64,000 nucleotides of DNA from Arsukibacterium indicum (GCF_019100565.1 NZ_JAHRID010000006.1:1-64000); one strand, 5' to 3'; positions 15,655 through 28,711 are shown, counted from the stretch's first letter. A program made the numbers and translations. Notes: generated by a model from the sequence alone, not told the origin.

Positions 15655-16563
15655 ATGTGGTTTAAAAATATCCGGGTTTACAAATTAAGTGCGCCATTAA
15701 GCACTGATCCGCAACAACTGGAAGCCGCGCTGGCTGAATTTAAATTTGCCCCTTGCACCGGTCAGGAAGCGGTCAGAACCGGCTTTAGCTTCCCGCTGCA
15801 TCAAAGCATCAAGCAATATTGTCACCCTATGGCTCAGGGCTGGTTATTTGCGGTTAAACGGCAGGAGAAGGTGCTGCCTGCTGCGGTAATTAATGAAGAG
15901 CTGCAGCCAAAAATTGATGCCATGGCAGCTGAGCAGGGCCGGCCGTTAAGCCGCAAAGAAAAACAAAGCTTAAAAGAAGAACTGATCCAGACCTTACTAC
16001 CCCGCGCGTTCAGCCGCTCAACTCTGACTCATGGTTATTATGACGCAGAACATAACTGGCTGGTTATTAACACCGGTGGAGCTGGCAAAGCAGAAGATAT
16101 TCTGGCATTGCTGCGCAAGGCGCTGGGATCATTGCCGGCCCTGCCTTGGCTGGACAACCACAAGCTGAATTCTCACCTGCAATTATGGTTACAAAATCAG
16201 GCGCTGCCTGAAAGCTTTGTGCTGGGCAACGACGCAGAATTAAAGGCGCCGGATGAAGAAGGCGCCAAAGTAAAATTTACGAATCACCTGTTGAGCGCTG
16301 ATGAAGTGCAAAGCCATTTACAGGACAAACTGGTAACCAAAATTGGCTTACAGCAAGCCGAGGGGATAAGCCTGCACGTTAGTGATGACAGCAGCATAAA
16401 AGGCATTAAGTACCACGAATTGCTGACCGGCCAGAATGAAGAACTGGGCTGGGAAGATTTAAGCCTGCGCCTCGATGCCGATCTGTTACTGATGAGCAAT
16501 AGCCTTAACCGGGCATTGCTGGCCATTGCAAATCAAATACAACAGGCCAGCGACGAGCGCTAA
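15655..16563 (+). CDS. rdgC: Recombination-associated protein RdgC
   Basis: A 302-aa protein matching RdgC in length and sequence, starting MWFKNIRVYKLS. RdgC forms a ring dimer that binds duplex DNA without sequence specificity and restrains RecA. Family landmarks here are VKRQEKVLPAAVINEEL, PLSRKEKQSLKEE and the C-terminal LRLDADLLL. An AAGGACAGG site precedes the ATG. It is convergent with the HDOD gene, which ends 27 bases after its stop. Confidence 0.95.
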   Translation: MWFKNIRVYKLSAPLSTDPQQLEAALAEFKFAPCTGQEAVRTGFSFPLHQSIKQYCHPMAQGWLFAVKRQEKVLPAAVINEELQPKIDAMAAEQGRPLSRKEKQSLKEELIQTLLPRAFSRSTLTHGYYDAEHNWLVINTGGAGKAEDILALLRKALGSLPALPWLDNHKLNSHLQLWLQNQALPESFVLGNDAELKAPDEEGAKVKFTNHLLSADEVQSHLQDKLVTKIGLQQAEGISLHVSDDSSIKGIKYHELLTGQNEELGWEDLSLRLDADLLLMSNSLNRALLAIANQIQQASDER

Positions 16564-16590
16564 GCTGCTTTGAATTAACCGGGAATACTG

Positions 16591-17427
16591 TTAGTTGAAC
16601 AGTGACCGCACATCCTGGTAAGTGTCGGCAATCTCGCGTTGCTGCATAAATTCAGGCACCGGCACCAGTTCGCGACTGACATATTCGGCTAATAATGTCT
16701 GGGCCAGCTCCGGCAGGTAGTAATTTCGGTTAATTGCTGCCAGCCGGACAAAATCGGTGTAGCCTGGCTCAGGTTCACTGCGCGCAGTACGCCAATGCTG
16801 CACTACCGGCAAAAATTCGTCGCCAAACCCCCAGCTTTTAATAATTTTCAGGCCCACGGTGGCGGCAATCTTGTCGATCAGCACCTGCATAAATGCCGGA
16901 TGACCAAATACTTCCGGATGACGCTCCGCTTCAATCAGTACCGGTAGTGCGCCAATATTGTGTACCAGCGCCGCCAGCGCCATAACATCGCTACTAAGTT
17001 TACAGTTGCGGTGCCGGGCCTTGTAGAACTGCAGGCAAGCGACTGCGACACTGGCCGTTTGCACACTATCACGCCACAATCTGTCCAGTTGCTGCTGTAC
17101 CTGCTTGTGTTGAGAGACAAACAATTGCTCCATCGCCATGGCAATCGCAATATTTTTAATCTGACTCAGACCAATCCGGGTTACCGCCTGATTTAAGCTG
17201 TTAACCTGAATTGACCGCCCCATAAAGGCGCTATTTGCCACTTTAATCATCCGGGCTGACAACGCCGGGTCCTGGCTAATGACATCGGCCATTTGCTGTA
17301 AACTGATTTGTGGATCGTCGGCCCGTTCACGCACTCTGAGTGCAATGTCGGGTAAGGTTGGCAACACCAACCTGTCAGAGCGGATTTTTTCATCCAGAAT
17401 AATCAGTAAAGCCCGCTGTGCACTCAT
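16591..17427 (-). CDS. HDOD-domain signalling protein
   Basis: A 278-aa protein consisting of an HDOD domain. PTLPDIALRVRERADDP and MADVISQDPALSARMIKVANSA mark its start, and LAALVHNIGALPVL holds the position of the HD pair, here HN. The usual metal-binding residues of HD phosphodiesterases are not complete, as is normal for HDOD. ATG 17427 follows GGAGACGAC. It lies 21 bases after the large hybrid kinase and is probably its downstream effector gene. Confidence 0.85.
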   Translation of the reverse strand: MSAQRALLIILDEKIRSDRLVLPTLPDIALRVRERADDPQISLQQMADVISQDPALSARMIKVANSAFMGRSIQVNSLNQAVTRIGLSQIKNIAIAMAMEQLFVSQHKQVQQQLDRLWRDSVQTASVAVACLQFYKARHRNCKLSSDVMALAALVHNIGALPVLIEAERHPEVFGHPAFMQVLIDKIAATVGLKIIKSWGFGDEFLPVVQHWRTARSEPEPGYTDFVRLAAINRNYYLPELAQTLLAEYVSRELVPVPEFMQQREIADTYQDVRSLFN

Positions 17428-17448
17428 GTCGTCTCCTGCCCGCAATAA

Positions 17449-20100
17449 CTACTCATCCTGACTACTAAATTGAGCCTGGCTAATATTTTGTTCCAATTCA
17501 ACCAGCAAGGCAGTAATTGCAGTTGGCTGCGCCGTCACCGCCTGTTCTATTTCACCCGCCAGCCTCGTTGCCTGAGGGTAGCCCATACTGCCGGCACTGC
17601 CCTTCAGGCTGTGGGCAGCAAACCGTAATCCAGGCCAGTCTTTGGCTTGATAAAGCCTTTGCAACTCGGCCAGCAACTCAGGCAACTGCCGGGCAAACTG
17701 TCGTTTCAGGGCCTGCATTTGCGGGTCTTGTTCTAACCGCTGCAGCCAGTCCTGTTCGTTGTCTTTGCGTACCTTGGCAAACCGGCTGAGTATTGCCAGA
17801 AACTCACTTCGGACCACAGGTTTACCAAGCAACGCCTGACAGCCGGCCTGGCGATAACGTTCAACATCTTCACTCATTACATTGGCTGTAACGGCAATAA
17901 TGGGGACTTCTATTCCGGCATCACGAATAAGCCGGGTGGCCTCCTCTCCTCCCATCAGCGGCATTTGCATATCCATAAAAACCAGATCAAAGTCGTCATG
18001 CAATACCATTTCCACTGCTTTGTGGCCATTATCTACCACCTGCACGCTGGCATTACTTTTTTCCAGTAATAATTTAAGTAATAGCTGATTGTCAGGATTA
18101 TCTTCTGCCACCAGTACTTTTACTGAACTGTCAGCCGGCAGCGGGCTGATACTGTCTACCGGCTTTTGCTGTGGCTGATAGCAATCTACCAGGCTGATAT
18201 CCTGCTGCTGACAATTCAAAATAACTTCAAAACAGCTGCCGATACCTTTCACGCTTTCAACCTGAATATCACCGTCCATTTGTTCCATTAATTTTTTCGA
18301 AATCACCAACCCCAAGCCGGTGCCACCAAAATGCCGGGTAACGGTGGCATCAGCCTGCACAAAAGGCCGGAAAATACGGGCCAGTTCATCGTTGCTCATG
18401 CCGATGCCCGTGTCTTTCACTTTTATCGATAGCTGCTTTGCCAGTTGGTCATAGCTAACCTGAAATACTACCTTGCCTTTTTGAGTGAATTTAACCGCAT
18501 TACTGCTCAGATTCAGCAGCACCTGCCGAAACCGCAAACTATCACTATAAAGCATTTTTGGTAGTGGGAACTGCCATTTTAACTGGCAGCTTAACCCTTT
18601 CGATTGTGCCTGTTCACATGCCAGTTGATAAATATCATCAATTGCCGCCAGGCAATCAAACTGCTCACGGTTTAACTCAAGTTTATCGGCCTCAATTTTT
18701 GATAAGTCCAGAATATCGTTAATCAGACCCAGCAGATGGTCACCGCTTTTCAATACCCGTTTTAAGTAGTCCTGCCGTTTATCGGGCTCGTTCTCTTGCA
18801 ATGCCTGTTCACTGAAACCAATTATGGCCGTTAAGGGTGTGCGGATTTCATGGCTCATATTGGCCAGAAACACACTCTTCAGCCGGTTGGCCTGCTCCGC
18901 TGTTTCCCTAGCCAGGATTAACTCCTGATTCGCAGCCGCAAGGTCATCATTGGCTCTGGCTAAATCCTGAGTACGGCGCAGTACCTTATCTTCCAGTTGT
19001 TGCTTGTAGGCCCGCTCGCGTTCACGATATACCCGCAACTGGCGCACCATAACGTTAAAAGCAGCAAACATGTCACCCAGCTCGTCCTGCTTTTTTACTT
19101 CCAGCAGCACCGATAAATCACCACGCCCTACCGCTGTTTTCGCCGCAGTAAGTTGCTTAACCGGATTAAAAATATGCTTGATCAACAACCAATACACCAA
19201 GAGTGGCAACAACAGGCAAATCAGTACCATTAATAGCAGCAATACCCGTGACAGCCAACGTTGCTCGCTATAAAGCTGTGTCGGATCCAGCCCGTACAGC
19301 AGCTGATAATTGCCTGGTAAGGGGGCCCCCAGCAACTCCCGGTACTGGCCCAGCAACAATACGGTTTGCAGGCTGTCGGCAGCAATACTGCGTTGAATTT
19401 GCCGGAAGTTTGTTGGCGCGAAGGCGCTGTTAATAAGCACCGGATCTGCGGCATAAGCAATGGTCGCCGTTTTGCTGATCATCAGGTTGATACTGTTACT
19501 GGTAAAGGGCGAGTTAACTATCGAATCCAGTAAACCCGGGCTGACCATGACAACCAGATATCCCCACAAACGGCGGGATTCAGAAAAAGAGCTGACATAA
19601 AGTTTTCGGGCAAAGTACAGTTTTCGCTGCTGACTATCAGCCATCGGCGCGAGAAAGTAGCCCTGTTCATCGATCATTGCCTGTAATGGCGAAAAGTATT
19701 GATTGCGAAATCGGTTTGGCACTGCAACCGGCTCGGTAATTTCGGGTAAATGCAGCACATATTCGCCGTTAAGTTGCACCAGCTTTATAGCTTCAACGCT
19801 CGGCTGTTCTGCGCTGAATCGCTGCCATTGTTTTAGCAACGGTCCAAGCAGTTCGCTGTCACGGGTTTGCAGGTATTGTTGTAAGTCCGGGTTTAACGCC
19901 AGCATTTGCAGCTGCGTTTGCTGGGTGTTCAGAAAGTCATGTAATTGCTGCTGTTGGCCAGCCAACGCGCTGCGCACCTGATAATAGGTTTGTTGCTGCA
20001 TATAGCGTTGACTGTACTGATACGCCAGATAACCGAACAATAATACTGGAAGTACCAGCAACGGCAACATGTAGGCAACCAGCGTTTCTCTTAACCTCAT
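17449..20100 (-). CDS. Hybrid sensor histidine kinase with receiver and Hpt domains
   Basis: An 883-aa membrane kinase. TM1 covers about residues 9-28, followed by a large periplasmic sensor (about 29-280), TM2 (about 283-305) and HAMP (about 306-358). A coiled coil leads to HisKA with H-box MSHEIRTPLTAIIGF. ATPase boxes are NLSSNAVKFT, DTGIGMS and GGTGLGLVISKKL. A receiver domain (VLVAEDNPDN, phosphorylated Asp in LVFMDMQMPLMGG, GKPV) follows. A C-terminal Hpt domain carries AAHSLKGSAGSMG. This BarA/ArcB-type layout needs an external response regulator; none is adjacent except the HDOD gene downstream. Confidence 0.92.
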   Translation of the reverse strand: MRLRETLVAYMLPLLVLPVLLFGYLAYQYSQRYMQQQTYYQVRSALAGQQQQLHDFLNTQQTQLQMLALNPDLQQYLQTRDSELLGPLLKQWQRFSAEQPSVEAIKLVQLNGEYVLHLPEITEPVAVPNRFRNQYFSPLQAMIDEQGYFLAPMADSQQRKLYFARKLYVSSFSESRRLWGYLVVMVSPGLLDSIVNSPFTSNSINLMISKTATIAYAADPVLINSAFAPTNFRQIQRSIAADSLQTVLLLGQYRELLGAPLPGNYQLLYGLDPTQLYSEQRWLSRVLLLLMVLICLLLPLLVYWLLIKHIFNPVKQLTAAKTAVGRGDLSVLLEVKKQDELGDMFAAFNVMVRQLRVYRERERAYKQQLEDKVLRRTQDLARANDDLAAANQELILARETAEQANRLKSVFLANMSHEIRTPLTAIIGFSEQALQENEPDKRQDYLKRVLKSGDHLLGLINDILDLSKIEADKLELNREQFDCLAAIDDIYQLACEQAQSKGLSCQLKWQFPLPKMLYSDSLRFRQVLLNLSSNAVKFTQKGKVVFQVSYDQLAKQLSIKVKDTGIGMSNDELARIFRPFVQADATVTRHFGGTGLGLVISKKLMEQMDGDIQVESVKGIGSCFEVILNCQQQDISLVDCYQPQQKPVDSISPLPADSSVKVLVAEDNPDNQLLLKLLLEKSNASVQVVDNGHKAVEMVLHDDFDLVFMDMQMPLMGGEEATRLIRDAGIEVPIIAVTANVMSEDVERYRQAGCQALLGKPVVRSEFLAILSRFAKVRKDNEQDWLQRLEQDPQMQALKRQFARQLPELLAELQRLYQAKDWPGLRFAAHSLKGSAGSMGYPQATRLAGEIEQAVTAQPTAITALLVELEQNISQAQFSSQDE

Positions 20101-20195
20101 AACGGCACGAGCCTGCTTTGCACTTCGTTAAATAGTAATAGCCACAGCATAACCAGCTAACCGTTTTGCTACAAGCATCTTGCACCGCGGGCAGG

Positions 20196-22649
20196 TTAAC
20201 TTTGCCCGCCAGCAACCGGTGCAGTTTGTTGCCGCTGCCTTTGACCGCTGTTTTTGACAAACCGACTTAGCAATGCCGGTAATATGGTTAAGTCGGTTAG
20301 CAGTGCCATCAGCATTGCCGCCGCAGTCAAAATACCAAAATAGACACTGGGCAAAAAGTCAGAAAAGCCAAACACCGCAAAACCGGCGGCAATAATGACA
20401 GAGGTAAACACAATGGCCATACCGGTATGACCGAACGTTGCAGCAAGGGCATCGCCGGCCGGCTGCTGCAGGTAGTTATGAATAAAATGGATGGTATCGT
20501 CCACCGCAATCCCCATGGCAATCGCAGCAATCGTAATTGTCATTAAATCCAGAGGAATATTCAGCCAGCCTATTAGCCCCAGAATACCCAAAGTGGTCAG
20601 TATATTGGGAATAAGCGCAATTAAGGCAATTTTAACTGAGCGGAAAATGGCCAGTAGCATTATCCCCAGCGCCAGATAAACCAGCCCTAAAGTGGTGACC
20701 TGTGAGTCAAACAGTCGCGATAGAATATCCTGATAAAGCACAAATAAGTTGGTCAACTTATAGTCTTGCTCTGCCAGGCCCACTGTTTGCAAATCCTGAT
20801 GCAGTTGCTGCATTAACTGCTCGCGGTTTAAATCAGCTGTTGTATCCTGAATTCGGGTGGCAATCCGCACCTGGCTGGGCGAGTCCGCCAGATAGGCACC
20901 GACCAGCTGATCGGTAACTTTGCTGCTCAGCATCTCATATATGGTATCCAGCTCATATTCTGTCAGCGGCTTGTTATCATTTAACTGCCTGGCGAGCGTA
21001 GTAAAGTTAATCAGTGAGGTCACGCTGCCGCTGGCTTCAAAGGCGTTAACAGCGGCATGGGCCAGGTGTAACTGATTAAGCTGATCGGCGGCAATCACTA
21101 AATCCGGTTTGGCCTGGGTCGGGTCCAGGGTTATGACGATATCCAGTGGTGTAGAGCCGCCAAATTGCTGATCAATGAACGCCAGCTCACGGTGCACCTG
21201 AGTGTCTTTGGCGAAGTAGTTGATAAAACTGTTTTCCACGTTCAGCCGGCTAATGCCGGTTGCCAACGCGCCGAACATTACCACTATCAGCAGAATCACG
21301 GGGTAAGGGCGGCGTTTTACCATACCAGCAGCCTGTTGCAACGCGCTGGCTAACCAGCCAAAGTCTGCCGATTCCGGACGGGCTTTTAACATGCTCAGTA
21401 AAGCCGGAAACAATAACAAGCTGACGCTCATAGTAATCAGCATGGCTATCAGCATCATAAAACCGAAATCGACCACTGGCTGAATACCACTGAAAATAAG
21501 CGAGCCAAAGCCAACCGATGTGGTCAGGGTGGCATAAAAACACGGAGAGATTTTTTGCGCTAACATGCCAATAACTCGCTGTTGCTGAGTATAGTCTGGT
21601 TTATCGTGAGCAATTTCGCGGTATGCACCAAGCAAGTGGATCATCACCGCTAAGGTCAGAATTAATTGCAGTGCAATAAAGTTTGCTGAAATAACCGTGG
21701 TGCGGATATCCAGTAAGCCAAACAGGCCACAGGTCAGCAGCACGCTGACGTTACAACTGAGTAACGGAAAAAATACCCCACGCCAGCTTCGGTATATAAG
21801 CAGTAACAGCACGGCAATAATCAGTGCAATGGCCAGGCCAAAGCTGGTTAAATCACTTTTAATCATATCAACCAGATGCTGGCCAACAACATAGGCACCT
21901 CCGACATAGGTTGCAGCGCGCTCGCTAACCTGCCGGTTAAACTGTTCAATCTGGTCTATTTCCTGCTGGCGTTGCTTCATTAAACGCTGGCGTAGCGGAT
22001 CTGCGGCCTGCTGTAACTGTGCCAGCTCATTTTGCTCAGTGGCTGTCAGCTCGCGGCTTAATGTATGCTGCTGAATGCTAAGGATCTGGCGGTCAAGCTC
22101 CGTTAACTCTGGATCGGCTTTAAAAACAATCTGAATACCCGCCGCCGTTTGTGCTTTGTTTAGCAGTAAGTCGGTAAAAATGGGATGATCAGTAAGCAGC
22201 CGGCGCATCTGCGCTGGCGAATATCGCTGTTGTTGCCAGGTCAGGCTTGCCACGTCAGCGCCAGCGGTAAAAGCACTGGCATCAGCCAGCAATGGCACCG
22301 TCAACATAGAAGTAACCGAGCTTACCCGCTCCAGGGTAGCGTAATCAGCACTTAGCGCCGCGATATCAGCAAAAGTTTGCTCTGAAAACAGCTCGCCATC
22401 TTCAGGCTGATAGGCAACCAGAATAAACTCATCCGGTGAGAAACGCTGATTTGCCAGCTGGCTTTCAATATATAGCGCATTATTCTTTACCAGCAGGGTG
22501 TCGGCTGAGGCATCAATCCGGAATTGACTTAAAAACGTGGTTGCCAGTGCAATCAGCCCGATAAATACCATGATAATGGCCCAACGTAAGCGGACAATGC
22601 TGTGAGCCAGCCAGCTGACAAGCCCATTTTGTTTATTCTGGTTTGACAT
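20196..22649 (-). CDS. MMPL/RND-superfamily exporter (HAE3-like)
   Basis: An 817-aa inner-membrane transporter with the duplicated RND plan. TM1 is near residues 23-42, a periplasmic loop runs to about 250, five helices follow, and a second half starts near 435. The motif GIAVDDTIHFIHNY in the second half corresponds to the proton-relay region of this family. It overlaps the 3' end of mlaA by 17 bases. The coupling of MlaA with an RND-type protein suggests a role in lipid or hydrophobic-compound traffic between membranes. No adaptor or TolC gene is next to it. Confidence 0.85.
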   Translation of the reverse strand: MSNQNKQNGLVSWLAHSIVRLRWAIIMVFIGLIALATTFLSQFRIDASADTLLVKNNALYIESQLANQRFSPDEFILVAYQPEDGELFSEQTFADIAALSADYATLERVSSVTSMLTVPLLADASAFTAGADVASLTWQQQRYSPAQMRRLLTDHPIFTDLLLNKAQTAAGIQIVFKADPELTELDRQILSIQQHTLSRELTATEQNELAQLQQAADPLRQRLMKQRQQEIDQIEQFNRQVSERAATYVGGAYVVGQHLVDMIKSDLTSFGLAIALIIAVLLLLIYRSWRGVFFPLLSCNVSVLLTCGLFGLLDIRTTVISANFIALQLILTLAVMIHLLGAYREIAHDKPDYTQQQRVIGMLAQKISPCFYATLTTSVGFGSLIFSGIQPVVDFGFMMLIAMLITMSVSLLLFPALLSMLKARPESADFGWLASALQQAAGMVKRRPYPVILLIVVMFGALATGISRLNVENSFINYFAKDTQVHRELAFIDQQFGGSTPLDIVITLDPTQAKPDLVIAADQLNQLHLAHAAVNAFEASGSVTSLINFTTLARQLNDNKPLTEYELDTIYEMLSSKVTDQLVGAYLADSPSQVRIATRIQDTTADLNREQLMQQLHQDLQTVGLAEQDYKLTNLFVLYQDILSRLFDSQVTTLGLVYLALGIMLLAIFRSVKIALIALIPNILTTLGILGLIGWLNIPLDLMTITIAAIAMGIAVDDTIHFIHNYLQQPAGDALAATFGHTGMAIVFTSVIIAAGFAVFGFSDFLPSVYFGILTAAAMLMALLTDLTILPALLSRFVKNSGQRQRQQTAPVAGGQS

Positions 22650-23535
22650 AAGCTTCGTCCCTTTTCAGCCCTTGCAGATGCTGATTTCGAAAATAGAGGT
22701 ATGGGTCGTCGGCCTGTTTATATAGGGTCTGATATAAGTCTGCCCGATCAGAAAAACTGTTAATCACATTTACCCCCTGCAGATAATATAACTCCGGGGT
22801 ATCGACCAGATGGTTCAGCGGATGAATAAAGGCTTCACCCAGCACTGAAGTCGCACCACGCACATCGCTTTGTCCCAGTATAGGCAGTACAAGATAAGGG
22901 CCGTTGCCCACCTGGTAGTGGCTTAGCGTATCAGCAATACTTTGTTTTGACGCAGCCATATCAAACCAGGCGGTCGCCGGGTCGAACAAACCAAAAATGC
23001 CAATCGTCGAGTTAATGACAAAACGCCCAAGGTTAGTGCCGGCTCCCTTAAAATTCCCCGCCAGAGCGTTATTAACCAGATTAAGTGGCTCACGGATATT
23101 AGCAAAGGCATTACCGACCTTATCCCGCACCGCTGATGGCAGCACTTTCTCATAGCCTTTAGCTATTGGAATCAGGGCATAGGTGTAAGAAACATGATTA
23201 AAACGAAATACGGCACGGTTCCAGCCTTCCAAAGGGTCGTAATAAAGTGGTGCTGCTTCACCGTCTGTAACATTATCCTCCGCTGCCGGTTCCATATCCA
23301 CCACGGTAGGTTCAAGCGTCAGCGTACCCTGCGAGGTTTCAATGCTGGTTGACTGGCCGGCGCTTAATTGTTCAGCTATCGTAGGCTCGTTTTCGGCAGC
23401 GCCAGGCTGTTCTGCCTGCTTGCTACTGTGCGAAACAGTGTCAGTAGCCGGAGCATTGCCAGCAGGTTCGGGTTTTGCGGCACAACCAGCCAGCACCACT
23501 GCCAGCAAACAGACAAGAATATAGCGATATGTCAT
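22633..23535 (-). CDS. mlaA: MlaA/VacJ family lipoprotein
   Basis: A 300-aa outer-membrane lipoprotein with signal peptide and lipobox LAGC (Cys18). A low-complexity acidic linker (about 20-95) is longer than in E. coli MlaA. The conserved core starts at YYDPLEGWNRAVFRFNH and includes REPLNLVNNALAG, GRFVINSTIG and DTLSHYQVGNGPYLVLP. MlaA removes misplaced phospholipids from the outer leaflet. GGAG lies eight bases before ATG. It is followed with overlap by the RND-type exporter, rather than by mlaBCDEF. Confidence 0.92.
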   Translation of the reverse strand: MTYRYILVCLLAVVLAGCAAKPEPAGNAPATDTVSHSSKQAEQPGAAENEPTIAEQLSAGQSTSIETSQGTLTLEPTVVDMEPAAEDNVTDGEAAPLYYDPLEGWNRAVFRFNHVSYTYALIPIAKGYEKVLPSAVRDKVGNAFANIREPLNLVNNALAGNFKGAGTNLGRFVINSTIGIFGLFDPATAWFDMAASKQSIADTLSHYQVGNGPYLVLPILGQSDVRGATSVLGEAFIHPLNHLVDTPELYYLQGVNVINSFSDRADLYQTLYKQADDPYLYFRNQHLQGLKRDEAYVKPE

Positions 23536-23611
23536 CCTGTTAACTCCGTATAGCTAAACCCAAAAAGCGCCAGCTGCGCCCAAGATTAAAACAGCAGCAT
23601 ACCACGATAAA

Positions 23612-23638
23612 CAAAAAAGGCGCCAAGGCGCCTTTTAA
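23612..23638 (-). terminator. guaA terminator
   Basis: On the minus strand the stem GGCGCC-TT-GGCGCC, extended by AA/TT pairs, is followed by TTTTTTG. It lies about 30 bases after the guaA stop. Confidence 0.85.
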
Positions 23639-23666
23639 AAATTAATTAACATTAAAGTTAACTAAA

Positions 23667-25244
23667 TTACTCCCACTCTATTGTCGCCGGTGGTTTTCCA
23701 GATATGTCATATACCACGCGGGAGATGCCATTTATTTCATTGATGATCCGGTTCGATACCTTACCCAGCATGTCATACGGCAAATGCGCCCAGTGCGCAG
23801 TCATAAAGTCGATGGTTTCTACTGCCCGAAGTGAAATAACCCAGTCGTATTTACGGGCATCACCCATTACCCCAACCGATTTTACCGGTAGAAATACTGC
23901 AAAAGCCTGGCTGACCTTATTGTATAAATCGGCTTTATGCAGCTCTTCAATAAAGATAGCATCAGCACGGCGCAGTAAATCGCAGTATTCTTTCTTTATT
24001 TCACCCAGTACCCGCACACCCAAACCTGGTCCCGGGAACGGATGACGGTACAGCATGTCATAAGGTAAGCCTAGTTCCAGACCTACTTTGCGTACCTCAT
24101 CTTTAAACAGTTCACGCAGTGGCTCCACTAAGCCCAGTTTCATATGCGCCGGCAAACCACCAACGTTATGATGCGATTTAATCACATGGGCTTTGCCGGT
24201 AGCCGAGCCAGCCGATTCAATCACGTCAGGGTAAATGGTGCCCTGAGCCAGCCACTTAGCATTTTCCAGCTTTTGCGACTCTTCGTCGAATACCTCAACA
24301 AACACCCGGCCGATAATTTTACGCTTGGCCTCAGGATCGTTTTCACCGGCTAAGGCATCAAGGAACCGCTGTTCGGCGTCAATTTTAATAATGTTCAGGC
24401 CAAAGTGGTCACCAAACATATCCATTACCTGCTTGCCTTCGTTTAACCGCAATAAGCCGTTGTCGACAAAGACACAGGTCAGATTTGTGCCAATAGCCCG
24501 ATGCAGCAACATCGCGGTCACTGAACTGTCGACGCCGCCGGACAAGCCCAGAATGACTCTGTCATCACCAATTTGCTGCTTTAAGCGGGCTACGGCATCT
24601 TCAATAATAGTGGCCGGTGTCCATAGTTTGTCACAGCCGCAAATGTTCACCACGAAATGCTCCAGCATTCGCAGGCCCTGGCGGGTGTGAGTAACTTCAG
24701 GGTGAAATTGCACACCATAGAACTGGCGCGCTTCATCAACCATGCCAGCATGCGGACAAGTTGTAGTCTGAGCACAGGTTACAAAGCCAGGCGGTATGCT
24801 GATTACTTTATCACCGTGGCTCATCCAGACATCCAGCAGGGCATTGCCGTTGCCACCGATATGGTCTTCAATTTTGGCAAAAAAGTCGTTGGCCGCTATC
24901 ACTTCCACCTGAGCGTAACCGAACTCACGTAAGTCAGAACCCTGCACCTTACCACCTAATTGCTCGGCCATGGTTTGCATACCGTAGCAAATGCCCAGCA
25001 CCGGCACACCAGCATTAAACACATACTCCGGCGCTCGCGGCGAACCCGCTTCGGTAACACTTTCCGGACCGCCCGATAATATTATGCCAGTAGGGTTAAA
25101 CTCACGAATTTGCTCGTCGCTGACATCCCAGGCCCACAATTCACAATACACGCCTATTTCCCGCACGCGACGGGCGATAAGCTGAGTGTACTGCGAACCA
25201 AAATCCAGAATTAAAATACGATGGTGGTGAATGTTCTTGCTCAT
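23667..25244 (-). CDS. guaA: GMP synthase (glutamine-hydrolysing)
   Basis: A 525-aa enzyme that aminates XMP to GMP. The class I glutamine amidotransferase domain has the nucleophile in VLGICYGMQ and the His/Glu pair in [11 protein letters not shown]. The PP-loop ATP pyrophosphatase motif is [10 protein letters not shown]. The C-terminal dimerisation domain ends [10 protein letters not shown]. It is the second gene of the guaBA operon, 56 bases after guaB with a hairpin between them. Confidence 0.97.
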   Translation of the reverse strand: MSKNIHHHRILILDFGSQYTQLIARRVREIGVYCELWAWDVSDEQIREFNPTGIILSGGPESVTEAGSPRAPEYVFNAGVPVLGICYGMQTMAEQLGGKVQGSDLREFGYAQVEVIAANDFFAKIEDHIGGNGNALLDVWMSHGDKVISIPPGFVTCAQTTTCPHAGMVDEARQFYGVQFHPEVTHTRQGLRMLEHFVVNICGCDKLWTPATIIEDAVARLKQQIGDDRVILGLSGGVDSSVTAMLLHRAIGTNLTCVFVDNGLLRLNEGKQVMDMFGDHFGLNIIKIDAEQRFLDALAGENDPEAKRKIIGRVFVEVFDEESQKLENAKWLAQGTIYPDVIESAGSATGKAHVIKSHHNVGGLPAHMKLGLVEPLRELFKDEVRKVGLELGLPYDMLYRHPFPGPGLGVRVLGEIKKEYCDLLRRADAIFIEELHKADLYNKVSQAFAVFLPVKSVGVMGDARKYDWVISLRAVETIDFMTAHWAHLPYDMLGKVSNRIINEINGISRVVYDISGKPPATIEWE

Positions 25245-25264
25245 AACAACCTTTGAAAAATAAG

Positions 25265-25285
25265 GCGGCGGGCCAGGCCCGCCGC
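25265..25285 (-). other. GC-rich hairpin between guaB and guaA
   Basis: A perfect 10-bp inverted repeat, GCGGCGGGCC/GGCCCGCCGC, around one base. The following bases on the minus strand (TTATTTTTC) make only a weak U tract. It may reduce read-through or protect the guaB message. Confidence 0.6.
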
Positions 25286-25300
25286 AAAAACCGAATGTTG

Positions 25301-28261
<2,961 letters not shown>

Positions 28262-28346
28262 GCCTAACCACTAGACGGATTTTGGCAACAGTTGATTTAC
28301 AGAGTGATATGCCGATATTCCTAGCAGCATCCATGCCTTGTTAGGC
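28262..28346 (+). other. attC-like recombination site after xseA
   Basis: GCCTAAC at 28262-28268 and GTTAGGC at 28340-28346 are the outer boxes of the integron attC consensus (RYYYAAC…GTTRRRY), 85 bases in all. One more base of complementarity follows at each end (GCCTAACCA against TTGTTAGGC). The inner boxes are not clear. The first box is also part of the perfect palindrome GGTTAGGCCTAACC at 28256-28269. No integrase is in view. It could be a lone cassette site or a chance resemblance. Confidence 0.35.
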
Positions 28347-28395
28347 GTAGTGTATGAGACTACAATTCATGTATCACATCACCCACGGAGGCAAC

Positions 28396-28635
28396 ATGTC
28401 TACTGCCACACTCGCAAGGCTCCGCTGTGAACTCTTGACGCTTTCTGGGCCAGAGCGTGCCGAGTTGGCATATGAGCTTATACAAAGCCTTGACGCTCCT
28501 GTAGACGAAGCTGCAGAAGAGGCTTGGAACCGGGAGATTGTTTGTAGAATTAACCAAATCGACTCTGGGCAGGCCAAACTTTTAGACCGTAAGGAATTTC
28601 AGAAAAAGATACAGGCACCCTTTTTATCTCTTTAA
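28396..28635 (+). CDS. Addiction-module antitoxin-like protein, without a toxin partner
   Basis: A 79-aa protein beginning MSTATLARLRCELLTLSG, with ERAELAYELIQSLDAP and EEAWNREIVCRINQIDSGQ. This matches the small 'putative addiction module component' family, whose partners are ParE/RelE-type toxins. GGAGG stands five bases before the ATG. No toxin frame follows on the same strand, and the C-terminus (KKIQAPFLSL) departs from the family, so the toxin-proximal end may be lost. It lies just after the attC-like site, as a cassette gene would. Confidence 0.65.
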   Translation: MSTATLARLRCELLTLSGPERAELAYELIQSLDAPVDEAAEEAWNREIVCRINQIDSGQAKLLDRKEFQKKIQAPFLSL

Positions 28636-28711
28636 TAACAAGCTCGGTTCAATACGTCTTTGGCACCAGCACCTTTAAGCCATGATCTGAGCTTAAAAAC
28701 GACTCAATACC

